This document shows positions 10,150-21,100 of a stretch of DNA of 33,944 nt, one piece after another. How positions within the stretch are numbered: the first letter of the stretch is position 1; every line of letters begins with the position of its first letter. Source of the DNA: Chromera velia (Eukaryota > Sar > Chromeraceae); contig JAHBMJ010001193.1 of the NCBI GenBank assembly GCA_018398765.1, forward strand, positions 1-33,944, in the 5' to 3' direction. The translations under genes and the position numbers were made by a program. The notes beneath the pieces were generated by a model, which was given only the letters and a program-made list of their open reading frames with translations, made no database searches and had not been told where the DNA came from.

Positions 10150-11875
10150 AGCAAACCTGCGCCGTCCCTGCATTGCACCAGCCAATGTCGCAGTGTGTTC
10201 CAAGGAAGTCAAGACAGCTCGCTCAGAGCTCAGAGCTCACTCTCTTGCGAACCAGCAGTCAGAGACGAGACGACTTGGGTTTCCTTCCCTCTCAGACTCC
10301 CCTGTCTCCACCCATCTGTACAATTGAACAAAACAAGCAAACGACTAACTACAGGTCGGGCCCAAAGCCTGCAGACAGACGCAGAGAGCCCTTCAGACAA
10401 GTCGAATATGCAAGCGGACCACACTTACCCCGGCATTCCATTCAGGCAATCAGTCCTTCATCGCTTTTCCCCTTTCCTGCTCTTTCAGTCAGACCGGATT
10501 CTCCTAGTGAGGACGCAAGACAGACAGAGCAAATTGAGGGAGGATGGCGAGGGAAAGCTGCAAGTTGTAAAAAAAAAATCAGACAGGACATCGCTCAAGT
10601 TGCGTTGAGCTTCGACAACAACAAACTGTTTTTTTTTTGTTTCTTCCCGTCTTCTTTCTCTGACTTGACGTCACCCCCTCGTTGAAAATCAGTTCCCCCG
10701 TACCTCATTTCACCCGCCCCCTTCTCCAATTTAAAAAAAGGAAGGAAAAAAGGTTGCTCTTTCTTTTCCTCCCCGACGCTTGGAAGGCTTGGATGCCTGC
10801 CACATCTTGCAGCTCTGCATCCACCGTGCGGCAAGCAGTCAACTATCTTTCTTCTTCTGAATATCGGTGAAGCAACAAGAAGGACGCAGACGAACGAACA
10901 AAATCTTCTTTCAAGGTCTGAATGCCTACCAGCCCCTCACTGACTTGAGTAGTCGTCTTTTCATTGCAGTTGAAACAAAGAGCGATAGAGGGGGGGAGAA
11001 GGCTGAGCGTCATGAAGATCGGCAGGAGAAAAGAAAAGAGGGGACAGAGACGGGGAAACAGACAAGCACGCAGAGAGAGAAGAAAGGGGAAGAGAAACGA
11101 CCCTGTCATGTGTGAGAAAACTTCAGTGATTACAGAATTGACTTTCACTCTTCTTCATCTATTCATTTGCGTACTCAGGCATGCGTTTGTCCCTGCCGTC
11201 TTCCCTCCCTTCGTTCTGCACAATGATCCTCTGATCAGTTGCACCGCTTTCATTCTCCTTCTGGAGAGTGTCCTGTATGACCATACAAATACAAACACAC
11301 ATAAATATGAAAGGAAGAGGGATCACTCTGTCTCTCGATCACTCGTCGGGGTCAAAATGAGAGGAGAGGAGTAGGCAATTAGAAAGAGAACAAAAGGATG
11401 GAAAGAAGGAAGAAGCATCGCGGTCGCGGGTGCTTCTGAGTCGCCTTGCATTTCTTTCTCTCTTTTCTTTCTGTCACTTATTTTCCGCATTTTGCTTCTG
11501 TGGCCGTTGCTTCGGATCCATGAAGAAACATCTTCTCTGACTCCCTCTCTGCCAGCGCTACAGACGCTTTGTTCGTCCGTCGATGTTTCTTTTCTTGCTT
11601 CTCGTTCTTCATGCGAAGGGAACAGATAAATAGAACGCCGTCACTCACCTCCCCTTCTTCAAAAAACACCCTGTCACCCATTCATTCATTCATCCAGCCA
11701 TTCAACCGATCATTCAGGTTTGCATTCATCAAGGACTCATTCATTGGGAACAAACGACGCAGAGTCTCAAAAGGTGACGCTCCCTCTTTCTCTCTTTTCC
11801 TCCGACCGCTTCCGTCTTTCCTTTCCACTACACCCACCCACGCATAGATCAATCTCTTACTCTCGCTCTTTCCCT
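9261..11875. other. Intergenic region without a supported gene
   Basis: The longest frame (9229-9603, plus) has no recognisable motif, no signal peptide and no composition like genes A-C. The rest has CT-, GA- and CA-rich DNA and several short frames created by these repeats. The part next to 11876 is presumably the 3' untranslated region of gene C. Confidence 0.5.
10062..10147. repeat. Compound (CT)n(AC)n(AG)n tract
   Basis: A CT run (10062-10090) is followed by an AC run (to about 10117) and an AG run (to 10147). The CT and AG runs are complementary, so the tract can fold into a long hairpin with the AC run as its loop. Confidence 0.8.
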
Positions 11876-14328
11876 TCAGCCGTCGAGACGCCCCCCGTCG
11901 GTCACGCTGATTCTGTCTGAGGAGAGCGTGCAGGGGATCAGAGAGGGGGATCGGGAGGGGTCGAGGGAGACCGGGAAGGACTTCTGTGAGGGAGAGTTGG
12001 ACGAAGACGAAGACGAGGGAGACAGAGAACCCGTCCCTGTCCCTGCACCCCCATCCTGCCCCTCCCCTTCGGCCTCCTCGTCGTCGTTCTCAGAGCTTCC
12101 CTCTCTCTCATAGTCGGAGGGACTCGTCACACCGACCAGACCCACACGGATCGTGCCCTGTGCCAGCCCCATCCCCACCTTCTTCTTCCCCTTCTGTCTC
12201 TGCCGCCCCCTCTCTCCCAGAGTGTCCTTCTCTGTCAGACGCACCATGAAGCAGATACACCAGCTCTCCGTGACCCCAGACTGGAGCTGCACATGAATGT
12301 TTTGACAAAGGAGGGAGGAAGGGAAGAACACAGCTTGCAAGCAAGTGTTCAGGCAACATGAAGACGGGATGCGAGCAGAAAAAAAAAAAAGGCGACAGTA
12401 ATCATGGATACCAACCCGAAAGAAAATCTTTAGAGCACACTCCTCAACACAACGGCTCCCTCCTTTTTCTTGTCATCTGTCCTCCGCCCCATAACCTTTC
12501 TCTCACCCGTGTGCCCCCCCCCCCCTCACCTGTTTGTCTGCCTCTTCCTTGGTGAAGTTTCGGTGCTTCATGAATGCGGTATCGACCGTCCATTCCCATC
12601 TGTCCGCGTGGTGCATGAGGAAGGTCTCGGGAGCCAGGTGACGAGTGTCGAAGGCAGGGAACAAATTGTAGACCATCATCTTCGTTCTCCTCGGCTTGCT
12701 CTCCATCTGCCATGCAGTCTGGTCAGATTCCTTCATTCCGATCGGGTGCTTCTTCTGCAGCTTGCTCAGGTTGTTGCCACTGCTGCTGTTGTTGTTGCCT
12801 GACAGCGTCAGGTCGTTCGAAGCCCGAGACAGAAACAGATCGACACACTCCTGAAGCCTCTCTGTCTTCTGGTACAGCACAGCGCCCATGTGGAAGAGGA
12901 CGTCGGCCGTTCGGAGCTCCGAGACCAGAGGCTCGCACATGGGGTCGTTGAAGTCGAACTGCAGGCAGACAGATAGACAGACAGAGCGATCAACTGAATG
13001 ATCAAATGGGTACATGAATTGGACCTTCTACATGCACACACACAGGCAGGCACGTATACTACTGCATGCATGCACACACAGATTGTACTGTGGGTGTTCA
13101 TGCCAGGACAGGTGCGCACCTCCAATCCCACAGTCGACCCTCATGAAAGAGACGAAGAAGGCTTCGGGGGAGCAGATCGGAGAGCCCTTTGAATAGATAC
13201 AGAGAACGGGGGTCATTCATGCAGAGAGGAAACATCAAGTGACACACAGAGCGATCGAGGAGACGACGTGGGGGGCAGAAAAGAACGAACAAACACACAG
13301 GGAGGGAAACAAACACCGCAGCACCGACCGGAAACGTCTCGTCGAAGAGGCCGATGCTCTTTCCGAAGTGGAGAGCCGAGGGAGACACGTCACTCGCAAA
13401 CACTCGCAGCTTCCCTGCCCCTTCCCCATCCTTTTCACAGAAGTCCTTGGGCAACGCCTTCTTGTAGAACACCTCCCGCATGCCTTCCCACTCGACTCCA
13501 CATCTGAAAAGAAAATCACACACCCAACAGAGACGGGTGCAGGCAGGGATCACATTTGCGAAAAAGATGATCTTGAAAACCGCAGACTATTTTCGAAGAC
13601 CCATAGAGCAAACAAACCGTCTGGACGCTTTTCAAAGAGAACCACGGGGAAGGAAAGGAAAGGAACAGAACCCTTTCCCTACCCCCAGAAGTCTCTCCAA
13701 GAAAACCGAAGAATGAGGACGCAGGGCCAACATGAGAAAACGGGAGGATGCGACGACGAGAGAGCTGCAGCTGCCCAATAGAGAGATGGAGGACGGGAGG
13801 GGAAGCCTGAGAGGAAGGAAGGAAGGGAGGAAGGAACAACGGGCAGAAGGAAACACAACTGGTGGAGCGGCCGCAAACCTTGTGAGTCCGTTGGTTAGTG
13901 TTGCACAGGAGGGAATGCACTGCTTTTGCAACCAACCTGTATGAGAGTGTTGAGTTTCCGAATGAGCTTCCCAGTTCCACCACTCTCGTGGCTTCGTTGG
14001 CGTTCCCGCAGTCTTTCTCGGCCCCTCTGTCTTGGTCTCTTCCCTCTCCCTTCCTGTTGATCTTCGCCTCCCTCCTGTCGGAGACGAACTGGAGAAGTGC
14101 TGGTCTGATCAGCCTGCAGAACGAGTCAATACAGATACACAGTCGTGCAAAGAATTCTTGCGTTGGTACGATTACTCAGACGCAAACACAACACCCTACA
14201 CACCGAGTGATTGCCGAATTGCAGGGGCCGTATCCGTAGTCGGTGAAAAGATCAAAAAAGTTTTTCGGGTCGCCTTCATGGTACAGCTTCGACAAGTCGG
14301 TCTTGTTACAGTTGTGCGCGGTCGACAT
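11876..14328 (-). CDS. Gene C: putative class I SAM-dependent methyltransferase
   Basis: Exons, high to low: 14328-14204, 14113-13937, 13503-13329, 12958-12530, 12286-11876, giving 438 aa and TGA at 11878-11876 with all phases in agreement. Motif I is seen as RVVELGSSFGNSTLSY (about 86-100), matching the acidic/Gly-rich SAM-binding loop after strand 1. LRVFASDVSPSALHFGKSIG (about 133-152) fits the second strand with its acidic ribose-binding position, and ELRTADVLFHMGAVLY (about 173-188) the strand carrying the acidic or aromatic motif. NLFPAFDTRHLAPETFL and FMKHRNFTKEEA follow. The substrate cannot be inferred. Residues about 215-230 hold an Asn/Ser-rich insert. The C-terminal 100 residues are low complexity, with Lys-, Glu/Asp- and Ser-rich runs and probably disordered. 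No signal peptide is seen, so it is likely cytosolic or nuclear. It lies between the inverted arms. The start is the first ATG of the open frame. Confidence 0.7.
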
Positions 14329-14672
14329 CTTTCAGATCTGTTCTTCGTGAGGCCAACTGAATGATCGCGAGCTGCCGCTTCTTCGTCTTCTGCGATGGCC
14401 AATGCGGTCCAGCTAGAGAGCAGGGAAACAACAGGACGAAATCTCAAGGGAAGAGGCACGTCTATCAGTGTTAGCAAGCGGGTCCGGGGACAAGTGATGC
14501 CCTGCCTTCGTGTGCTGACAATGTGTATACACCCTGGACAGATTTCACACTGCAACTGATACTCGAGATCAGGCTTTTCATGGCTTTTCTGTATATGCTT
14601 TCAATTCTGATCTGACAGAATAAATCAAGGTTCGATCGCCAAATTAAGCGCCAAAATCGGCGGGCTTTAATA
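14329..14672. other. Region between gene C start and the right arm
   Basis: Upstream of the gene C ATG; presumably its 5' untranslated region and promoter. A GGTTCGATCGCC at 14627-14638 resembles a tRNA T-loop by chance only. No further gene is seen. Confidence 0.4.
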
Positions 14673-14684
14673 CTCCGCGCGGAG
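14673..14684. promoter_or_regulatory. Perfect 12-bp palindrome CTCCGCGCGGAG
   Basis: A perfect palindrome five bases left of the shared GC palindrome. It is not present next to the palindrome of the left arm. Confidence 0.35.
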
Positions 14685-14688
14685 TCAG

Positions 14689-14705
14689 CGCGCGCAATGC
14701 GCGCG
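14689..14705. promoter_or_regulatory. GC palindrome upstream of gene B
   Basis: CGCGCGCAATGCGCGCG has 8-bp arms around one base, and its 15-base core is identical to that in the left arm (8312-8326). It lies about 395 bp upstream of the gene B ATG. Confidence 0.45.
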
Positions 14706-14763
14706 AATGCATGCGCACTTAATTGTATTTATGCTGATGTATTTATGCAAACCGCGCGTGCAC

Positions 14764-14803
14764 GCATGCATGCAGCAAATTATGCATGCATGCATGCATG
14801 CAC
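14764..14803. promoter_or_regulatory. TGCATGCA cluster upstream of gene B
   Basis: Overlapping GCATGCATGC units occur twice, separated by AGCAAATTA, about 300-335 bp before the gene B ATG. TGCATGCA is a known ApiAP2-type site in apicomplexans; the role here is inferred from position. Confidence 0.4.
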
Positions 14804-15098
14804 GGGCGTATATTGCATTCAAAGATCGATGTCGATTGTCTTGATCATGCAGTTATAAATTGTGAGGTTGAGTGATGTTGAGTGGGAAGACCGCCTGATG
14901 CAGACATGCTCTGTGCAAGCGAATCATCAGAAGAATTCTGTTCGAGCGAGATGACCGTCTTTTGTATCTCTGGGAGCAGACTTGTGAAAGTGCAACCGAC
15001 TGAAGAAGTTTCGTTTGTAGCGCCGCGGGGTGTTGCATGAACAAAAATTTTGTGTTTTCGATCAGTTGTGCAACAAAACTGCAGGCAACACCTTCCCA

Positions 15099-15177
15099 AT
15101 GAGATCTTCTTCGGGTCCATTGGGGTTGCTGCTGCTCCTATCCCTATTTTGTTCTGGACAAGTCCGCATGGCAAATG
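15099..15177 (+). other. Gene B exon 1: signal peptide
   Basis: Residues 1-26 include a run of five Leu and end SGQVRMAN. The exon stops in phase 1 at donor GTAAGC; the split codon becomes Ala. An upstream in-frame ATG at 15030 was rejected because the hydrophobic core and the match to gene A start at 15099. Confidence 0.8.
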
Positions 15178-18100
15178 GTAAGCTCAGCGAGGTTCTGTTT
15201 CAACCATTAGCCATGAATACTGAACGTGATTGAATGCTGCGGCTCATTGGGTGTTGTTGGCACGGAGGCGAAGAGCCTTTGGTCCTGCCCCCTCCAGTTG
15301 AATGCAAAAGAGGTTGCAAGGAAAAAGACATGTCTTCACAGTTCCTTTTGAAGCTCTAAATTTGCTCAAGAGCTGAGAACTTTTCGCAGCACTCTGTCTG
15401 TACGCTCACTACTATTAATACATACATCAATATAGCTGCCTGATACACATACGTAGATATATTAGCGCTGTACGTGTATGGCGTAAGCACGTTTACACAT
15501 TTTTTGTCAACTTTGTGTGCAGCTGATTCCCGAGAGTACATTTGCGAGACCGTGAACTTAGGATCGGGAGATGGGCCCATATCCAATGAGATTCCAAACG
15601 ACAGGTTTCCGGAACTCGGGAACGGCAACGGACTCAAAATCACAATCTGGGCCTTCACTGACCCAGCACTCGAACAGGGAGGGCCTGGGGTTCGAATGAA
15701 CTTGAATCGGTTAACTCCTCCACCAGTACTGGTGCTGCCCCACGATTTGTTCCAACGGATGAACTTGCAAGCCGAGTTCACAGGTACTCCACGACCATTG
15801 GCTCTCACGACCATCTCGTCAACTGATGGCAGCGTGGGGGAACAAGTCCAGATCAACAGCACAGGAAATAACCCAACCGACATCACTACAGCAAGACCTT
15901 ATTACGGCTGGTTCGAGGGACCTTGGTGGCAATTGATGCGCAAAGGCCTAGGCGGAGCCCCGGACTTCAATCTTATCTACGAGCAATTCGTATTCTGCGA
16001 CTCCCGGCCGACTGCCTGTCACGGACTAGATTGCGGCATCAACGGCACCTGTGTCCTTGGAGCAGACCCATACGACGACAGTCAGGTTGACTGCGACTGC
16101 AGAACTCATCACGAATTCAACGGAACTACTTGCACAGGTGAGAGGAGAGCAGGCAAGGAGAGAGGTCTTTGTTGCGTGTCTTCGACATTTAAGAAAGACT
16201 ACAACGTGACAGTGTCGGAGATGGCAGAACACAGAATGGTTTGAGAAACCCGGGGAAAGAAAGTCTGAGCAAGGCAGAAAAGGTAGTAGAGGGTTTGAGG
16301 ATGAGAGCAGCCTCCTCCCCCTTCCCTTGACAAGAGGTCATATTGTTCGGTCCATTTTGACGAACGGAGTATCAGCCGTTCCATCTTGCTTGCCTCCCGA
16401 AGTGTCCAGTAAGTGTGTACGAGTTTTGCCATCCTCTACCTCGATCTCTAGTCTCCCTGTCCTGTTCCGTAATTCTTTTCTCTCGTGAATAAAATCTTTG
16501 CAGAGATCGATGACTGCTCAACTGGGCACAATTGTCACGCAAACGCGACGTGTGTCAACAAGTGGGGGGTTTACGGGGAGTACGAGTGCAAGTGTCCGGA
16601 GACTCAGCACGTGGGGGGATACACCTATCTCCCATGTCAAAACCCTCCATGCACTTACCCTGTCGACTCCGCCGTCTCGGCCCCCGGCTTCCCTCTTCTT
16701 GCGAACACGATGTGGACAATGAAAGTCGAGAAGCAACCCAGCGCCTACCCTGATGGGGTCTGTGACGAATTCCGGCTCTTGCCTTTGTCAGTCCGACTGC
16801 CGCCTCTCTCTGAACCTTCTTATTGAAAGAGGGAGAACATTTTTGTCTAAAAGAGAGGTCATACGAACATGCATCACGATTTTGATCCGTATTTCTATTT
16901 CTTCAACATCCCTTCCTTTCTGTCTCATGTGCCTCTTCCTCTTTCTCTACGTCCTCCTCGAGATCCGATCCTTACAACTCAGCCGGTGTTTTTTCTGTAT
17001 TTGGTACATCGGAGAGACTGCCATCAAGTCTGTCTCTCTGTCTATACATGGACGTGTGTTTTTGGGTTGTGTGTGGGTGTATGTCTGTGTGGGTGTGTGT
17101 GGTTGGGGGGGTAGGGGCGTGGGATGGGTGGGTGATTGTGAGCACAAGCATTTGACCTTGTAGCTCTTTTCGGTTTTTCGTGTCTCTTCCCTTTTGCCCG
17201 GTGTTTTTTCTCAAAGTTCACATCACCCTTCTTGTCTGGGAAGACCCTTGCTCTTTCTTTGTCTCTGCGACACATGCAGTCTTTTTCATTCAATCGTCTG
17301 ATCGAATGCTTTCGTTTTCTGTGCATGGACACCCCCGTGAACACTTAAATGCATGCAGAGACTATTGCCACGATCTAACAGTGCCATCGGTAGCCTCCTT
17401 CCATAACGTCTCCTATGCCTCAGACAACTCCAGCACACTCACCTGGACTCCCTTCAAGTGAGCTAGTTGCATGGCAGAAAGGGAAGGAGGTCGTATTTCA
17501 GGTATCGATGAACACTTGTAAAGCTCAAAAATGCCTGCATGTCAGGTGGTCACACTCGTCACTCACTTCTTTGCTTCATCAGAGAAGGCAGGCAGAACGT
17601 ACGGAGCCCCTCACATTGTTGTTCCGGGAAGAGAAAAACACAAGGCGCCGTGGCGATGCCTTGTCTTCTCAGCGGGTTATTGTATTTACCTTTGGACCAT
17701 GCAAAAGTGAAAGAATGAGGTAGAAAGGATATCTGTGTTCACAAGTTTTTCAGCTCCTTCTTTTGTTCTGTTGAAGATTCACATGTTCTTTCAGCACTTG
17801 GGGGAAGCATGTCAGATGCGTCCCCGCATAATTCATCTTATACAGCCGATGGATCGACATATTCGACTCAGTGTGAAGTCCTCTTAACTTTCTTGAAATG
17901 TACGTCGCTTTGAAGGATTGGGAGCGGAGAACGTCACGTCTTCTGCAATGGCCCCTTCGAAATTGGGAACTTCTTTCCGGGAGGTCTGTCTCTTGTTTTC
18001 TTTCCTTCCCCCTCTGCTCTGCTCTGCCTGAGAATGCATGTGTGTCTCTGTGTACGTCAGTCTGTCTGCCTGCGTGTCTACGTGTCTCCTCGTCTTCCAC

Positions 18101-21100
18101 CCTCCTTCCACTCCTGCGTCGCTCCTACAGATGCCCCCGCCTGCCTGGTTGTTCGTCTGTCCATCCATCTATCAGACTTTTTTCTCAATGCTGCACCATT
18201 ACACTTTTCACAAACTCACGTTCTTGCCTCCTCCCTGTGCATGTGCAGCAACCCAGCATCTGGAGGAAGCTCTCACGTTCGGGATCGTCACGTACACCAT
18301 CTCAAGCACCATCACGTACACAGCTTGGACAAGAATACACACTCACAGCCTGACGAACGACGACCTCGCGGGTTCCCGAGTTGTTCTCGTGGACGGGGAG
18401 AAGTTCTCTGACTGCAGCAATCTGGACGTCCGTCCGTCAGTTGCATCGAGGAAGAAGAAGAAGAAGAAGAAGAAGAAGAAGAAGAAGAAGAAACAGAAGA
18501 AAAAGAAGAAAAAGAAGAAGAAGAAAAAGAAGAAAAAAAAGAAGAAGAAGAAGAAGAAGAAGAAGAAGAAGAAGAAGAAAAAAAAAAGAAGAAAAAGAAG
18601 AAAAAGAAGAAAAAGCAAAAAAAGAAGAAAAAGAAGAAAAAGAAGAAAAAGAAGAAGAAGAAGAAGAAGACGAAGAAGAAAAAGAAGAAAAAGAAGAAAA
18701 AGAAGAAAAAGAAGAAGAAGAAGAAGAAAAAGAAGAAGAAGAAGAAGAAGAAGAAGAAAAAGAAAAGAAGAAAAAGAAGAGAAGAAGAAGAAGAAGAAGA
18801 AGAAAAAGAAGAAGAAGAAAAAGAAAAAAAAGAAGAAAAAGAAGACGAAGAAGAAGAAGAAGAAGAAGACGAAGAAGACGAAGAAGAAAAAGAAGAAAAA
18901 GAAGAAAAAGAAGAAGAAGAAGAAGAAGAAGAAAAAGAAGACGAAGAAGAAAAAGAAGAAAAAGAAGAAAAAGAAGAAAAAGAAGAAAAAGAAGAAGAAG
19001 AAGAAGAAGAAGAAAAAGAAGAAGAAGAAGAAAAAGAAGAAGAAGAAGAAGAAGAAGAAGAAAAAGAAAAGAAGAAAAAGAAGAGAAGAAGAAGAAGAAG
19101 AAGAAGAAGAAGAAAAAGAAGAAGAAGAAAAAGAAAAAAAAGAAGAAAAAGAAGAAAAAGAAGAAGAAGAAGAAGAAGAAGAAGAAGACGAAGAAGACGA
19201 AGAAGAAAAAGAAGAAAAGAAGAAGAAGAAAAAGAAGAAGAAGAAGAAGAAGAAGAAGAAGAAGAAAAAGAAAAGAAGAAAAAGAAGAGAAGAAGAAGAA
19301 GAAGAAGAAGAAGAAGAAGACGAAGAAGAAAAAGAAGAAAAAGAAGAAAAAGAAGAAAAAGAAGAAGAAGAAGAAGAAGAAGAAAAAGAAGAAGAAGAAG
19401 AAGAAGAAGAAAAAGAAAAGAAGAAAAAGAAGAGAAGAAGAAGAAGAAGAAGAAGAAGAAGAAAAAGAAGAAAAAGAAGAAAAAGAAGAAAAGAAGAAGA
19501 AGAAGAAGAAGAAGAAGAAAGACACAAGACAGTGTCAGATAGATATCTGGTGATGACAGGCAATGCCGTGAGTGCAAAGAGAGCCATAAAGCGAACCACA
19601 GAGGTTGAAGTGCATAACAGATCTAAACAGCAACAGCACACGGCAAACAAATCGTTCCCATTCAGACGGCAATACAGATGAATTTTTCATATTTGCACTC
19701 ATCGGCGTCTGACAACGGAATAAGTGAACGAAAACGTTGGTGGTCGTCCCTAGTAACTCGACCGGCTATAATGCAATGAGGGAAAGCGGGAGGGAGTATC
19801 GTAGGTTTTACTCGATGTTTCCTTCTGACATGTCCGCACTGTCTATCCTAATGTGATTGTTCCGACTCCCTCCTTTGCAGGGTACTGTAAATGTGGCGGA
19901 AGGTGCTGCCGGGACAGCTAAATTCCTCACAGGACAGTGGGTGCACGATTTGACAGAGAACGAGAAGCAATTCGACACGCCGAAAGGCGTCTGGAGGGTC
20001 CGTCTCTTTTTGTTTTGTTGCGTGTTGTCCTCTCTTGAATGAGGGAATCACAAAGTGTATTGTGCCTTTTTCCTGCCGTCTTGCGCGCTGATTTGTGTGC
20101 TTTTCTGAAGAGCTTTACTGAAGATAGGGAAAAAGAAAGGAAGACGGAGTCTGTCTGTCTGCTTATGTGTCTTTCTGGCTGTCCGTCTGTCAAAGTATTT
20201 GCCCGCCTGCCTATTTGATTGAGTGTCTGACAGTCGATTTCTAAATTGCTTACAAATTGCAGATCTGCATGTGTTACTCGAAACAAATTCTGGCGGTTCG
20301 AGCAATCCGGGGAGAGGCAGCGACTTCCTGCACGAACCCTGCAGAGTTCTCAGAGCAGATCAGAGTCATCGAGTCCCAAGGAGACGAGGGACCGTTCCCT
20401 CCCAGATACAGAACCGATGGAGAGCCGACGAACTACGTTCAATTCGCCGCAGAGTGGAGGTATGACAATCACTATTACAACGCCCTCGTTCATCAACCAT
20501 TTGACTTCTGCTTCTGGGGAAAAGCCTTGACACTCACAGGACCTCTGCGGGTGGGTGGGTCGCATGAATGGAATTTGTTTTTTCATGTTCAATTTGCAAT
20601 TGAAAGACGACTGAAAGTGATCCGGTTTTTGAGAAGGAGAGCGAAATAAAAAAGTTGACAGATGGACCTGTCAAGCCATTTGAGACGCCAGCATTTACAC
20701 TTGTCTGTGTGTGTCTCTATCTGTCTATCTCTCCATCTTAATATCTTTCTGTCTGTCTTTCTACCAATGTTTCTTTCTTTCTTTCTTTCTGTCTGTCTGT
20801 CTTTCTTTCTGTGTTTGTCTTTTTGAGTAGAAATCTGTTTGTCTCTCTGTGGGGATGCATATTTGAGGGTCGGTCGGCCTAGTAAGAAAGTTGACGTGAT
20901 AATGTCCATCCCTTCGTTGGATCCTCTGCAGGTGACACCCGTGCCATGGCGGAAGGCCGACACAAGAGACTTCAACTGGATGAAGTTCGGAAGGTGAGGG
21001 GTGAGGCGGGAAGGATGCATGAAGAGGGTGATTGATTTGCTTTGCTTTGTTGTTTGTTCGGCCTTGGTTGACAGACCCATCGTTTGATCGATCGATCGGT

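Larger units (their letters stand above)
14689..15932 (+). repeat. Right arm of the inverted duplication (5' end of gene B)
   Basis: Counterpart of 7184-8327 in inverse orientation: upstream tracts, signal peptide exon, intron 1 and the first part of exon 2 through GWFEGPWW. After this point the two genes diverge, B entering EGF-like units and A the Thr-rich linker. Confidence 0.75.

Noticed and set aside
14600..14640. tRNA-like T-loop GGTTCGATCGCC
   Set aside because: No A-box, acceptor stem or anticodon arm can be drawn upstream.
14845..15174. Antisense frame across the 5' end of gene B, with a counterpart near 7865-8047 across gene A
   Set aside because: The similarity between the two comes from the inverted duplication itself; the frames run antisense to the signal peptides and have no coding features of their own.
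18038..19681. Long plus-strand frame with poly-Lys/Glu, and minus-strand frames with poly-Phe/Ser/Leu
   Set aside because: The frames stay open only because GAA triplets contain no stop on either strand. The true exon ends at 18427, where the phase fits exon 7.
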